Notes under the pieces: model-generated
What the model saw: only the letters and a program-made list of their open reading frames with translations
Database searches by the model: none
Told to the model about the DNA's origin: nothing
DNA from: Pyxicephalus adspersus
Lineage: Eukaryota > Chordata > Amphibia > Anura > Pyxicephalidae
DNA length: 64,000 nucleotides
Assembly: GCF_032062135.1 (NCBI RefSeq)
Contig: NC_092862.1
Coordinates: 93,667,201 to 93,731,200, forward strand
Direction of reading: 5' to 3'
Position numbers and translations under genes: made by a program
Shown: positions 12,787-25,283 of the stretch, piece by piece
How positions within the stretch are numbered: the first letter of the stretch is position 1
Layout: each line of letters begins with the position of its first letter

Positions 12787-13086
12787 AATAAAGCTACGTA
12801 CACATATCTGATAATTCTTGCCCAAGACAAAGGGTTGTGCTTTTCTCGCGTGAAAATCTGACGTGTACAGTGGTTCTCTGATGTTGTTCATGGCGTATTG
12901 ATAAAAGATTGATCAGGAACGATGACTATGCACTCCTATAGATGTGAGCAGAGCAAGATTCCTCTGTTTCACCTTCACCAAAACAGCGCCATGTTTACAG
13001 CATTCATCTATCACCAGTAACAATGACAAAAATATTTTTCCAGTGACAATTTTCTGATTTCCATCTATTATCTGTATGGGGCTAAG
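12787..13086. repeat. dispersed frog-type repeat ('GCTACGTACACA')
   Basis: Begins aaagctacgtacacatatct and ends ttatctgtatggggctaagg, with many ga/ac dinucleotides. A diverged fragment appears at about 42085-42250 (attgtcttggacaacaatca, then gtgtccatagctta). Probably a non-autonomous DNA transposon, but the ends are uncertain. Confidence 0.35.
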
Positions 13087-15984
13087 GGGTGGAAGTTGAA
13101 AGAGTTGCTAACGTGTGGCTGTTTCTCCCATTCATAAGAGATCAAATCTGCCGAAACATTAACTTCTGCTTATAGAGTTCTGTGATCTAGGCGCATTTGC
13201 TGTAAAACATGATTGGGTCAGTGACATTATTTTATTTTACCTCACTTAAACAGACCCTTTTAAAAAATGCCATGTCTCTTCTGCTATAATATATTGGATC
13301 CTGACTACTAGCAGTTTTCTTAGTATTTCTACACTGACAAGTATGCATGTGCAACTCAGTGTTTGATAGTGTCAGAGTCTACGTTCCAGACACAGGTCGT
13401 TGCTCCCAAAAATTTGGGACAACATTTTTAAAGAAAAGGTTTATGCAAATACTTGAAGTTGACTTGTTTATTTTCAAAAAGTATAGCGTAGTGATAGGGT
13501 TAGGAAATACACGTTTGTCACTGCCCTGGCCCATGGTACATGTCATACTTCTACTTTATCCTTTTGATGTTAGGTTTTAGGTGATAAAAAGGATGCAATA
13601 AAAATCAATGCAAGGATACAGGCTTAGTTCTGTCTCTAAAATTTCAATATGTTATGAATACTTGTTGCCAACCAAAATGTAATTTTATATGTACTAATCG
13701 CTTAAATATGTGCTACCTTGGGGTTTTTTAAACATAGCTTTCTGAATTTCAGCTGTATAAAAATAGTGTTATCATTATGTAAATCGACATAAATCTAGTA
13801 TTCCCGATAAGGAGAATCACGCAGTTCAGACACAGAAAGGAAGTGGCTGACTTGTGACTGACTCACCACTGATTTAATGATTCAAATGCTTTAATGCCCA
13901 GCCAGTACTGAGGAAATCAGTTTAAGCATGTACATTCTTGCATAAGTACTGTTCCTAAACTTTGCAGTGTTTGTAGTGCCAACCAGTCACATTGGATCTT
14001 AGAAAGACTAGACCTCAGTTCTGAAAGAGTTACAAGGACAGGTGTATAGTTTTTTTTTGGCTGATTTTATCTTAATGAAATAATGATCTTAATGATATTC
14101 TATGCATAAAAATCACGTTAGGTGATGACACTTCTTTGTAACTGGTAGAACTTGTAACAAAATAACCCTAAAAAAGAAATAATTGTATAAGTATTATATC
14201 ATTTTATAAATATAAATGAGTAAAAGAAAAAATGTGTTAGTTCATATGGGTTGTGGAGGTTACGGTGCAGATACTGCTTCCTCACCCCTCAAACCACGCA
14301 TGTCAATGGGAGTGGTTCTGTCTGCTTTAAAAGGTTGAAATGCTGGTCCATCAAGCAGTGATACACAACTAAAACAAAGTTGCCACAGCCAGACTCTTGT
14401 TGGATGGATACACTATAAAGTACAGTGCAAAACTGTTTAACAGCAGGAACTCCATTGGTTTATAGTACAATACAATGCAATATTGCAAACCATCTTTTGG
14501 TTTGGAATGGATTGCGTCTGGACTATGCACTCCAGTTCAGTGTTTCTTAACCAGGGTTTCATGGAACCTCGGGGGTTTCTTCAGAGGTTGCCAGGGGTTC
14601 CTTTCAGGTCAGTTTAACTGACACCAGTATAATTTTTGCAATAAGGGTGGCATTCTTCCGATTGGCTGGCAATGTAGGAGACGTTCTCACTGACCACCGT
14701 GTTAATGTACTGTAATCTATGGGATATTGTAATTATAGTAAAAGTTTCCTAAGACCTAGAATTTATTTCAAGGGCTCCCTCATGTTTAAAATGGTTAAGT
14801 AAGGCTGATCTGATCTGGAAAACCAATCCAGGAACACCCCCACACTCAAAACTGTGTCAAGAGGGAAGAAAAGGGGCTGCTATTCCAAGTCAGTCATCAG
14901 GTTTTTGTTTTTTTCAGCAATACATTTACAACAATACATTTCATGTGTGTATATACATTCCTTTATATGATGATAGGTCATTTTTTTTAAAAAAGGTGTC
15001 TGTCTTTTTTATCCCAGTTAACTGTAAAATATATATCTTTAGGTCATTTCAGGGGCACATTAAATTTACAGACACAAGAGCAAGTATGGAGAAAAAAATT
15101 GTAATAAAATAATTAATTTAGGGAGATATTACTAAGAGAAGCTACAAATATAAAATGCTAATAACCCTGTATAATTGACACTTTACCTTTTATTTGTACC
15201 TATTATTGTAAGCACACACACGTTTCTTCAAAACAATTTAATAGGAGACAGTTTCCAGTCAATTAGGATGATGGTGCATAGTTAGGATTAGTCATCTGTT
15301 CCCAGACTATGGACATTAAACAATTAACAAAAGAGATTTAAATCTAGTCATTCCTAGCCTCCCTAGGTGATTTTAATGTAAAGTTATTTATTCTCAAACA
15401 TCACAACAAAGACTCTGGAGCCAGTAGAGAAATGCTCACTGGGTTTTCATGGCAGTTTGCACTGACAGTCTGCAACGGTTCTGGTGCAACAGAAAGCAAT
15501 AAGAAAATAGAAGATTTCAATAACTGTTTTGTAAACTTTAAACATTATTTTCCATAATATGCTGACAGGGATATATGAAGGCTTGTTTAAGTTGCTTTTA
15601 TGTTCTGTTCAGTTTGTAATTGCATGATTTCAGCACAGGTTCACTTTTAGGCCAACATTTTGTCTGGCTGTTTTAACCATCCAGTTACCAAAAAATTATA
15701 AATGATAATATACTAATATAACACTGGTCAACAAACATTTTCTTGCCAAACAGATTAAAGTAATTTTAGGTTATGTTTTATGCACAGATTCCAAATATGG
15801 TATTAGTTTTGCTAGATTGGCTCTAGTTTTGAAATAATTACCTCAATAATAACCCCATAGAAAACAAATAAAAAATGAAAATTAAGCAAAATTAAACTAG
15901 ATATGCCAATGTATACAAAATTGAAATACTTAATGTGAATATATTCTATATTCAGTAAATTTAAAGAACTAATCACAAAGAAGT
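13087..15984. other. no gene seen
   Basis: AT-rich spacer holding only the hAT-like element at 14538-14807. Confidence 0.5.
14538..14807. repeat. hAT-like non-autonomous element
   Basis: Starts CAGTGTTTCTTAACCAGGG and ends, reversed, CAGCCTTACTTAACCA. The body has ggaacctcgggggtttcttc and ggggttcctttcaggtc. It is a type common in tetrapod genomes. Flanking 8-mers do not match, so the insertion is old or one border is displaced. Confidence 0.5.
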
Positions 15985-17557
15985 CATTGAAAAACTCTAT
16001 TTGTATGATTTCCTTTTATGCTGATGGTCAGGACAATCACGTTGACGGCTCAAGCAGTAGTCTGCCATCATGTGTCTATCCCATCTGCCATGATAACTTT
16101 TTCTTCCATCACCTTTATATCTTGATGGAAATGGCTATGCAAATTTTGCAAATGGCTATGGAGATAGTGTACCTTTATGCTCATAGTTGCACCCAAATTT
16201 TTAAAGTTCTTCATAATTTTGTGCTTTATGGTTACCCAAGAAGTTCTTGACAACCATGACATAGCTGTGCCAGGCAGAAGCTTCAATATCAGTCATGTAA
16301 CTTGTGAAATTTGAATTATTTATCAGTTTCCAAATCTGGGTACTTTCAATTTTTTCAGTACTCAATCAAGGTCCTTGTTCAGAGCTCCAACAAATTGCTT
16401 CATTAGTCCCAACTTTATGTGTAGTGAAGGGAGAATTATTTTTTCTATGTCAACCACTGGCTCGTTAAAGATGTTCACGGCACCTTTTTTTCATATTTTG
16501 CCTTTGAGGTCATGTCACTTTTATCCTGTGATCCTCCTTTGCTCTACCTTCCCAAAAGCAGATGAAACTTTGTGTATCCACTTTGCTGTCTAAGTAGGAA
16601 GTTCACCATTTTTAAATCAACACATATGGGACCATTGGTGTTCATGATAGCAAAGATTTTGTAAGGCCATTTTAATATTTTCATATTCTTCTTTAGGTTT
16701 TGTTGAGTGACCAATTGGAATTGATGCATAGCGGTTGCCATTATGCAGTAAAACGGATTGGAACTGTCTATGAAAAGCCACCAGTCTTCTGCTCGGTATT
16801 CTGGTACTCCCATATGGGCTAGTAGTCCAGGGATGTTACAACAGTTCACAAAGTCTCCATCTTCACTGAAATATGGTAGGAGTGTCACCTTTCTTGTCCT
16901 ATAGACCATTTTTTCAACTTCTGGTCTCAGACAGTTTTTTTCTTTTAGCATGGATGCTAAAAGTTCAGATGCTTGTTTTGACAGACTTTGGTCACGTATT
17001 AAATCGTTGAGCTCTTCCTGGGAGAACTGCTGGTTTGATGAAACACTTCCTTCATATTCACTTCCACTGCTAACTCCTGGATTACAATCCAAACCCTGTA
17101 TATCATCCATGTTGTATACAGGAAAAAAAGGCAGTGTACTGAACACTGGTATGAGAACATGAGCACCATGTGGCACAAGTGCTGATGTTCTCTTGCTGAT
17201 TCCAAATCAGGGTACTCCCACTTGTTTTTCCTGTAACAATTGAAAACTTTTACATTCCCGGCACAAAAATAACAATCATGATGATAACTTTTGGGCTCTC
17301 GCCATACCATTGGTACACCAAATTTCAAACTTTTCAGTTTTCCATTTTTCCACTGACGTAGACACTCCACACAAGTTTTGCATACCATATTGGGAGCCCA
17401 ATACTTATCTTAGTCCCCCAGTTTAATACCAAAATCTGCAAGATATGCTTGTTTCACAAATTCTGTAATGTTTCTTCTCTGTTTTTGCTGAGAATATTCA
17501 CCACAAATGTAGCAAAATACATTAGGGTAATTTAAACTTCTTGAAGAACTCGTATTT
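15985..17557 (-). pseudogene. broken copy 1 of an orphan cysteine-motif protein family (multicopy, probably mobile)
   Basis: On the minus strand the frame opens after a splice-acceptor-like tttttttttacag and reads NVFCYICGEYSQQKQRRNIT, then KLGD and an in-frame TAA (17412-17410) where the family has Gln. It resumes DKYWAPNMVCKTCVECLRQW, FGVPMVWREPK and CYFC. A frameshift near 17190 leads to FSQEELNDLIRDQSLSKQAS, WWLFIDSSNPFYCI, ICVDLKMVNFLLRQQSGYTK. After another shift come LPSLHIKLGLMKQFV (about 16440-16380), MSIKVHYLHSHL, HFHQDIKVMEE and MMADYC, ending near 16000. The order matches an unnamed family I recall from insects, ticks, hydra and molluscs, where it is multicopy. The function is unknown; the paired cysteines suggest metal binding. 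Clearly not translatable as it stands. Confidence 0.75.
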
Positions 17558-18206
17558 CTGTAAAAAAAAGAAAATGTATGAATAAAAAGAAGGCAAATTA
17601 AAGTTTCATGAAAATAATGCTACATTTAATATATAAAATGCAAAACATTGGTGTAAATAAAGATTGACAATAATATGCTGTGTTAACATTTGTTGTTGGT
17701 AAAATCTTCTATTCCGATATCACCAGAACTAGAGGCAATTTAATTAGACTAATGTAATTTCTGGATTCAGCAGACATGAAATACACTAAATATAATAAAA
17801 ATACTTGGGAAGTGGAAAAAAATGTATTTTGTTGAGCTGTGGACTTTTTTTTTTTTTGACCAAACCTCATCCAATAAAAGGGGCATATAGTTACATTTAG
17901 GAATAAGAACTGATCAGTTTCAATTCCTCAACATAGTTAATACAAGTAAAGGTAGAAGCAATGGAAAACCTCTAATTGTGGTACAGGAAGCTGAGAAACT
18001 CCACAATAAATATTACTCCAAATTAAAGAATAAAGTGTAAGCATACTTATAAAGTATGGTCTTATTTTCTCCATTTTTCTTGAACACTTCCTCAATTGAC
18101 CTTCTGCAACCTTAATACCTATATATATTATTAGCCAGTTGTATTCTGAGAATTTCTTTTTAAAACCGTCTTTATCATTGTTTAGAATGAGTACCTGTTA
18201 GAAAAT

Positions 18207-18373
18207 CAGTCGCCAACCGGTGGTGACTCGACCCCGCTGGGAGGGCTCACTGGCCAGACGTCACTCTGGGGGAAGTTTCTTCCTCTTTGAATGGCATATG
18301 GCTCCCCACACATGTGCGGTCCGGAGTCCGTAAATTTAGTGGTCTGTGAGCTCCAAAAGGTTGGCGACCACTG
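18207..18373. repeat. hAT-like short element (CGCCAACC ends)
   Basis: CAGTCGCCAACCGGTGG at the left; right end, reversed, CAGTGGTCGCCAACCTTTT. GC-rich core with ctctgggggaagtttcttc. No clear duplication. Confidence 0.5.
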
Positions 18374-18469
18374 TGTTAAAGTATATTTCAATTTGCCACA
18401 TTTTTCTGCAGGTGCAAAGTTTCCCTCTTGTCATTTTTAATTTCCTTAATCAACTGTACATCTACTAAA

Positions 18470-19760
18470 CTATGGACCATTTATGTATGTTTATAAGGTG
18501 ATTATATCCCCCCCTTAAATGTCTATTCCTAAGTGAATATACAATTAATTATTATTCTTATTATTATTAAACAGGATTTATATAGCGCCAACATAGTACA
18601 CAAATGACAGATACAGACAGTGACACAAGAAGAAGAGAGGACCCTACCCCGAAGAGCTTACAATCTGATAGCTAGTTAATATAGTTAAATTTCCTAAAAG
18701 CTGAGGTCTTTTATTACTATTAGTAATTACTAGTACTTTATTAATTTAGGTTTACTTCCCTGCTCTCGTTCCAGCTGTGCAACATCTTCTTTGTGAACTT
18801 GTGTCTAAAACTGAACTAAAGGTATATGTTCTTCTTTCTCTCAGATTGGCATGTTATTAAATCTATAATGTACCACAACACCCAGATCTTTCTTTTATAG
18901 TATGCACTCACTTTAATTGTATTTTTCTTTTTATTGTATATGTATGTCTTTACCCCTTAGGTATTTAACTTTCCAATATTAACAGTAAACCATATTTGCC
19001 ATGTAGTTGCCTAACCAAGCAGTTTATCCAGTTCAGCCTGTAAGTCAGAGGCATGTTGTAGAGACATGTATCATCTGTAAACTCAATTTTTGTCACTTTA
19101 AGTTACTCAACTGTCATTCTTAAACCATGCAGAATATGGATAATAAATAGTCTTAACTTTTGTTTTTGTTCCATTTATTGATCGAATATTTTAAGCCTAC
19201 GAACCTTAGTTTAGCCATTTGCCATATGTGGGAAAACTGTGCTGACTGATGTATTGAATTTCAGGTATATATATATTCACAGCCACCGCTTCAATCTAAG
19301 TTTTTATTTTTGTCAGTTTATGCTGGCCTCTACTCATCTCATACTGTTTTTGGTAGATACTTCTGTATATTGTCCTACTACAAATGGTAAAATTACAGGA
19401 CAATAACTACATGGTGAAGACCTTGATCCCCCCTTTTTTTTAAATATAGGCACCACAGGGCTTTACCAATCCATTGTTACCAAGTCAGTCATTGAACGTC
19501 TCCAAAAATAGAAACAATGGCTTTGATGTTACAGGTTATTTTTTTTAGGCTATTTAGAGCTAAACCATCTGGTCCTAGTGCTTTATTCATCTTTATGTTG
19601 CCTGTTTCTGTACCCTAGCAATTTGAGCCATTTCAGTTTACTTGAATACAGTTTTGTATAAGAGCTGCATTATTTTTCTTTGTAAACCCAAAGCTTCTCT
19701 TCATGGTAGAGATTCTTCTATTTTCAATCCCTGCTGAAAATGCTTCTTTTCATAACTCCT
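18470..19760 (-). mobile_element. old CR1-like LINE relic with an inserted repeat
   Basis: The sequence parallels 43.7-44.9 kb at low identity. Shared landmarks are the ggtgattatatccccccctta stretch, a polymorphic 'catctgtaaactcaa' near 19073 (the FADD region), and 'aaaaatagaaacaatggctttga' followed by 'ctggtcctagtgctttattc' at 19503-19590. No open frame remains. The 18551-18670 stretch is a different repeat inserted near its 3' end. Confidence 0.55.
18551..18670 (-). repeat. SINE-like repeat with (ATT)n tail, copy 2
   Basis: ttattattaaacaggattta, atagcgccaacatagtac, acagatacagacagtgacac and ccgaagagcttacaatctg. Inserted in the old LINE relic of 18.5-19.8 kb. Confidence 0.55.
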
Positions 19761-20704
19761 GGGTAAAAATTTAGGATCAAATATATTATGTTCTGAGATA
19801 CCCTAAAAAGTTTGAAAGGGTGGTAAAAATCACATCTAACATGCAATTTGGTTAGCTTTGAACAAGACACATTGTTATGTTTAATGCTTTTTACAGGCAG
19901 ATTTACAAGATTATGTTTGCAGATGAAAGGTTGATGGCAGGTGTGGCTGAGAGTTTTGCAAAGGATTTGTTAATTTTGTGTTTTGACTTCTGGGTAATTT
20001 ACGGATTGCAGCTTTCATATTTTTTCTTCTGTAAGATTGACATCAACATATGTGATCTAGACAGAATGTCTGTATATGGTTTCATTTCACATTAGAATAT
20101 ACCACTATGGGTAGGTGAGATCTTTGCATGCAAACAGGAAGCATATGCTAAGAATGACCACAATTTCCTGAGCATTGCTTTAACGGGAAGTTACAAGTAT
20201 ATACTCATTTTAAGTGTCAGAAAAGCCCTAAAAACCGCATTTAGTAAAATATATAGTACACAGTGCTATGATATTAAACAAAATAGCCTGATCTGGGGGT
20301 CTTTTTGTTTTATTTGTACAAAATAAAATAAATAAAAAAGTAAGCTTTGGAATTCATACATTGAATACGACCAATATGCTCCTCAGCTTTTCATACAGCA
20401 TAGCTGAAAGCATTAGTCCACACACCCCACCCCTTTTGTCAGTAAGCTAGTCATCTCTGAACACATAATGTTTCTGGAGATAAATTCCTAAACACCTTCA
20501 ATGGACTCTTTGCTGTGTGTGGTGAAGGTGTTACAGAAAAAAAAACAAGGGGAGAACATACAGAATGCATGCAGATAGTCTCCTGGCTAAGATCAATACT
20601 GGGACCTTATTGCTGCAAAGACAAGAGTGCTAGGTGCTGCCTATGGTTGGTAAATGTCATCACCATCTTACTGATTAGCTTCACTTGTTGCTTGAAATTA
20701 TTGT

Positions 20705-21149
20705 TTAAAGTGGAAGAAAACTGTGGGGGGAAAAAAAGCATTTACTCATCCGCTGGTCTCTCCAGGGGTTTCCTGGATCAGGTCCCGCGTTGTCCTGGTA
20801 TCCTCACCGAGCGCCGCCGTCTTCTTACCCCTTCCTCCTACCTCACCTAATCTCGCACTGCACAGGCGCCAGATCAGGTGACGTTGATAGGAAAAAGGAG
20901 TGCCAATCTCACTGCGCATGCGTTCCCATTGCAGAAAAAGCTCCTTCTGCACATTCCCAAAATCAGGCATGCACAAAAGGAGCAGCCAGAGGCCTCCCGG
21001 GATCCAAAACGTATGCATCCCTGTGCTCCCATTCTGTCTTGAAGAAAGAGGCTCTATCGTTTTAAACCCCCTCCCAAAAAAAGAAGGTATTTTGTACCTT
21101 GTCTACCCTTTTATGTAAGGAATTTTTCTTTAGTTTAGGTCTGCATTAA
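20705..21149. mobile_element. TTAA-bounded non-autonomous element, copy C
   Basis: Left border TTAAAGTGGAAGAAAACTG; right border, reversed, TTAATGCAGACCTAAAC. The core has tcacctaatctcgcactgc, cagatcaggtgacgttgat, tgcgcatgcgttcccattg and ggcctcccgggatcc, in the same order as copy B. The several short open frames across it are artefacts of its GC-rich composition. Confidence 0.65.
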
Positions 21150-24100
21150 AGCTTAGCTCCAGCCCAAATATTTAATAATATATTTAAATATTTAATAATA
21201 AATCTATAGTTTAACTATAGTTCTACATATAATGTTAATATTTCAGTTAATTTCTTTCACAATGTGCCTTTTGTAGAAAATTGTCAAATGGATACCTGCT
21301 GTTACCAATAGGAACACACTGAGTTCTCCTATCATGTACTGTAAACATGAAATATTAAAACTTTTTTAACTATTATTTTAGGATTAGTTAATGATGTAGC
21401 ATTGTTAGTGACAGATCTGGTTTAAATACTGCTCAACCAAACGAAGCATATGAATGGAAATGAAAGAAGAAGACATTAAGTAAGGCTAATGAGAACATTA
21501 AGTACACTTAAAGTAAAATGTAGAATCCTAAGCATTTCAACTAATCTTTATTAGGAATGTTGACCATCCTTATTAGTACATTCTGTTAGCGTTATCTTAT
21601 GCATGAGACAGTTTAAGCATTTTTTTTATTCTTGTATAAAATTTTAGACTAATTGCTATATCAGTTTTGCTGATGCTAAAGGCTTTTTTTTGTATGTTCT
21701 TCCACCCTCTTAGTTCAAATGCAACTGATAATTTAAATGGGTTGTGATCCCAATAATTTGCCCATGATTATCCAGATCTGTCCCGATCCCAAATTCCTGA
21801 TACTTCCCTTTTTTATATAATTTATTCATTTATTTTTAAGATATTCTCCTAGGACAGGGATCGTGCCTCCATGCCCGACTATTCTCTAAAGTCTTTGAAA
21901 ATGTGAAAATATTTTGTGTGCCTGTAAAAAAATTTTTTCTGATCTCTTCTTTCTGAAAAGATCTTGCTAGGCACCTATAAAATTGGAGGCAGATATGGTA
22001 TTAGATTTATGTTTCACCACTTTACCTCATCTACACAGCCCTTTAAAAAAATGAAAGCCCTTTAAAATGAGTTGAATGAATCTTAATGTTGCCCACAGAA
22101 TTGAATTTTTAGTCTGTCTATTGGTAAAAACTAGGATAGGCAAGCATAGGATATGGAGAGGCAGGTCCTTTATTACAGAAGAGACAGGTAATGAGGAAGC
22201 CTTTGATTGGTATAATTGTACTTTTTGGTAGGTTTTTGAGTTCCATGATGTCAGGTGAGTCTTGCATCCTAATGTACTGATATTTTAATTAAACCTAAAA
22301 TATTCCTTTTTTTTTTAAAGCATTGGTATAATTATTGTTTTCTTAGCGATGGCAAATACAAGTTGGGCATTTGATTGTCAAATAATCCAGCTCTGCTTTC
22401 AAACCATAATCATCACTAAAGGTTATGCTTTTCTGCCTAATTCCAATGGGGGGATTTTCAAACATAAAACAATAATTCTAGATTTCAGTACCATCTGAAA
22501 TTCTTGTAATGAGCTTTGTGTTGAAGAAAAAGTCTGGAAATACAAAGGTGTATAGTACCTCTGCTAAGGTCCCCAAGGTATAGAAAATATTAGGTTGGTT
22601 AAATTAGTGGTTTCTGCTTTTGTTAATGTACAGCGTACGTATAGCATTCCATTTTCAAACTTGGTTAAAAAGTTAAAAAAATTACTTTTTGTTCTCTTGT
22701 GTTTATTTTATTGCATTTATTATTACTATAAAATGTATTCCACTGGCCAGCCCTGTAATAAACCGAATTTGCAACATTAGTTGTAAGATTTGTTTTCCTT
22801 GCTATTCTAAAATTAAGTTATATGGCCATGAATGAGTACTTTGATCCCAGCTCATTGCAAGCCTATATCTTTTTTTTATAAGTTCAACTTTCATACCACC
22901 AGTGGGAGTGACATTCATTACTGTTATTAATGTGTATATTTTATTGCACATACCAGACTGTATTAGTTATCTAAAAGGGCCTTATACATCAAAGGCATTG
23001 GTTATTTGCGCTAATCTAGCACAACAGGTTTGAATCCTAAAGCTGGACAAGCAGAGGCAGTGTGTCTGTCTGTAGAAATATATGCATTATTTTAGCTAAT
23101 GGGAGAGCTTGGCTGCTCTGACTGCATGCGGTCTATAGTCTGAATACACAAACCAAATGTGTACTTGTCCAATTCTTACATTATAACAAATGCATTCAAG
23201 TGCTTATCGCAACCCCACTGACATTAGTGTAACTGTAGGTTACTATGGTCTCAAAGAGAAAGGTAATGCATTTTTTCCCTCAAGGTCTTCTCTTTAAGTC
23301 CTCTTAGACTTTATATTTATTTTCAGCACCTTGAATCTCCTGTCATACATTTAGATGCAGAGCTTAGAGTGACACAACAAAAGTGAAATTTACTGTTTAA
23401 TGTTACCGTTTCTGCAACCATCACATATAAACAATGCTTATCTTATCCTTAACCATCACATATAACCCTATCAACCCCACCTAAATGTAACACCTAACCT
23501 ACCTCCTAAAAGTAACATTTACCATTCCCTAATGCTAAAATTGTCCTAAATTTAAGATTTTAAAATAAACAATTTAAACCAGCTCAAGTTCACTTTTCCC
23601 TATTCAGCCCCTAAACCCTGTAAGGACACCCTACAAGCTTAGCTTTTTGCCAGATACCCAGAGGAATGATCAGGCAGGTAGGAGGGATTATTTTAGAAGG
23701 GCCTGTGCCTTTCTGCAATAATGACCTACCTGATTGTGTATTCTTAACAGTAAGGAACATTTCTGATTTAACCCCATGCAGAATGAAACCCAGAAAAAAA
23801 CAGCCATGTCTTAGTGTTTTATCATCTGGAAACCCACCTTGAGCAATTCCACACATTCTTTGCATAATGGAGGTATGTAGACATATTGAAGCTTTACGGA
23901 AGGCTGCAGCAAATCAGCAACAAATAAAAAAGCTGCAGTCCTGGATTTAGTTGGAATAGAAGCCTCCCATACCAGTACCAAACCCTTATCACAAGCTTGA
24001 AGTATAGTGAAGGAAACTAGTTTGAAGCTTACTGCTTCCATTGGGTCAGGATAACTGTAAAAAATTAAATTATTAAGAAATTGTACAGCGAAATATTAGG

Positions 24101-24500
24101 GTAACAGTCGATTGCTTAAAGCGTGACTAAGCTACAAAAAACAAAATCACCTTAACTTCCACAGATTCATGGCCGGTATCTTCTTTCTTTGTTTTCTGGC
24201 TTCTTCCTACGTCACCTGTTCCTGCACTGCGCAGGAGCGAGATCAGGGTACATAGATAAATAGATAATAGAATAAATCTCAGTATAATCTGTTGTGCAAG
24301 TTAATTGTATAATGTTTTCCTTTGCCCTGGTTATAGAGATTATTTCATATCTTAATCTTGTTTAATATGAATGAGAAGCACAGGATTTTTTGCTTGATGT
24401 TTTAGCTTTGTATGTTTCAGTACATTCATATTTCAGAACATGCTCATTGTAACCAGTTTTTATACTTGCAAACATAAGAGACATAACTGATATCAATATA
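21150..24500. other. no gene seen
   Basis: AT-rich. 23400-23570 is strikingly C-rich on the + strand with degenerate aaccctaa-like text. The minus-strand frames at 23611-24041 are not recognisable. The truncated TTAA element D lies at 24116-24255. Confidence 0.45.
24116..24255. repeat. TTAA-bounded element, truncated copy D
   Basis: Starts TTAAAGCGTGACTAAGC and includes tcctacgtcacctgttcctg and gcgcaggagcgagatcagg. The right half is missing. Confidence 0.45.
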
Positions 24501-25283
24501 CAAGGTCTGTCTATTGAATAAGGAGACTGGTTTAATAACTAACTTTTATTTATATGAAAATTCTAATACTTGTCCCCTTTGATATACTCTCCATTTGCAA
24601 TTAAGTCAATGCAGTCTTGTTTTCCACTGATTGAAAGTGTGGAGCAGATTAGTTTCTGTCAGCTGTTTCAAGATATCTTATGTATTTTTCTTTACTGTAT
24701 TCATGTTCCTTTAGGCACTGATTTCAAATTAGGAACAAGTCACAAGGTGCCAAATCTGGGGAATTTGGAGGATGTTCCAGTGTAGTAATGTGTTTTTCAG
24801 TCAACAAGGGTTTCACAGACAGTGCTGTGTGAGAAGGAGCATTGTCCTTATGAAGAATGAAACCATTTTCCCACATTTCTGGATCTCTTCTCCTGACTTT
24901 CAGCTTTGTCAAAACTTCCTTATAATAATGTTGGTTCACTGTGGTGCCTTCTGGAACCCATTCTGCCCAAATTACGCCCTTCATATCATCATGTCAGAAA
25001 ACACGATGGGCATGGCTTTTTTTAAATTTAGACTTGCTTTGACACACTTTTTTGGTGATGAAGGTGTTTCCAGTGCATTGACTGTTGTTTTGTTTCAGGA
25101 TCATACTGGAAGGATCTAGTTCTAGTTATGACTTTTCGAAAAAGTTTGGGTCCTCCAGGTTGCTGCCAAATGTCAACATAAAGTTTTTTGTGTCACTCTT
25201 TTATAGCAAGTGCCCGTAATCAATTCTCATTGCTTTCTTTAAGATATAGAAACACAGTCTTGTTCTTTAATTGACAGACCTCG
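24501..25283 (-). mobile_element. mariner-family transposon, internally deleted, with TA duplication
   Basis: The ends CAAGGTCTGTCTATTGAATA (left) and, reversed, CGAGGTCTGTCAATTAAAGA (right) are imperfect inverted repeats, each flanked by TA. Minus-strand transposase pieces follow: DPETKQQS-HWK, then MKGVIWAEWVPEGTTVNQHY, FILHKDNAPSHTA (second catalytic Asp) and SPDLAPCDLFLI (third Asp, DD34D type). At 783 bp it is well short of the usual 1.3 kb; the N-terminal DNA-binding half of the transposase is absent. Inactive. Confidence 0.8.

Noticed and set aside
16544..17176. 210-codon minus-strand frame as an intact gene
   Set aside because: Same reason: upstream (CYIC, CKTC, CYFC) and downstream (LHIKLGLMKQFV) blocks lie in shifted frames and an in-frame stop precedes it.
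20515..21118. Overlapping frames on both strands (60-111 codons)
   Set aside because: Explained by the GC-rich TTAA-bounded repeat, whose sister copies give similar meaningless frames.
23025..23050. ggtttgaatcct as a tRNA B box
   Set aside because: No A box or cloverleaf at the right distance.
23400..23570. Telomere-like C-rich text (aaccctatcaacccc, cctaacctacc)
   Set aside because: No regular six-base period; looks like a compositional or repeat effect.
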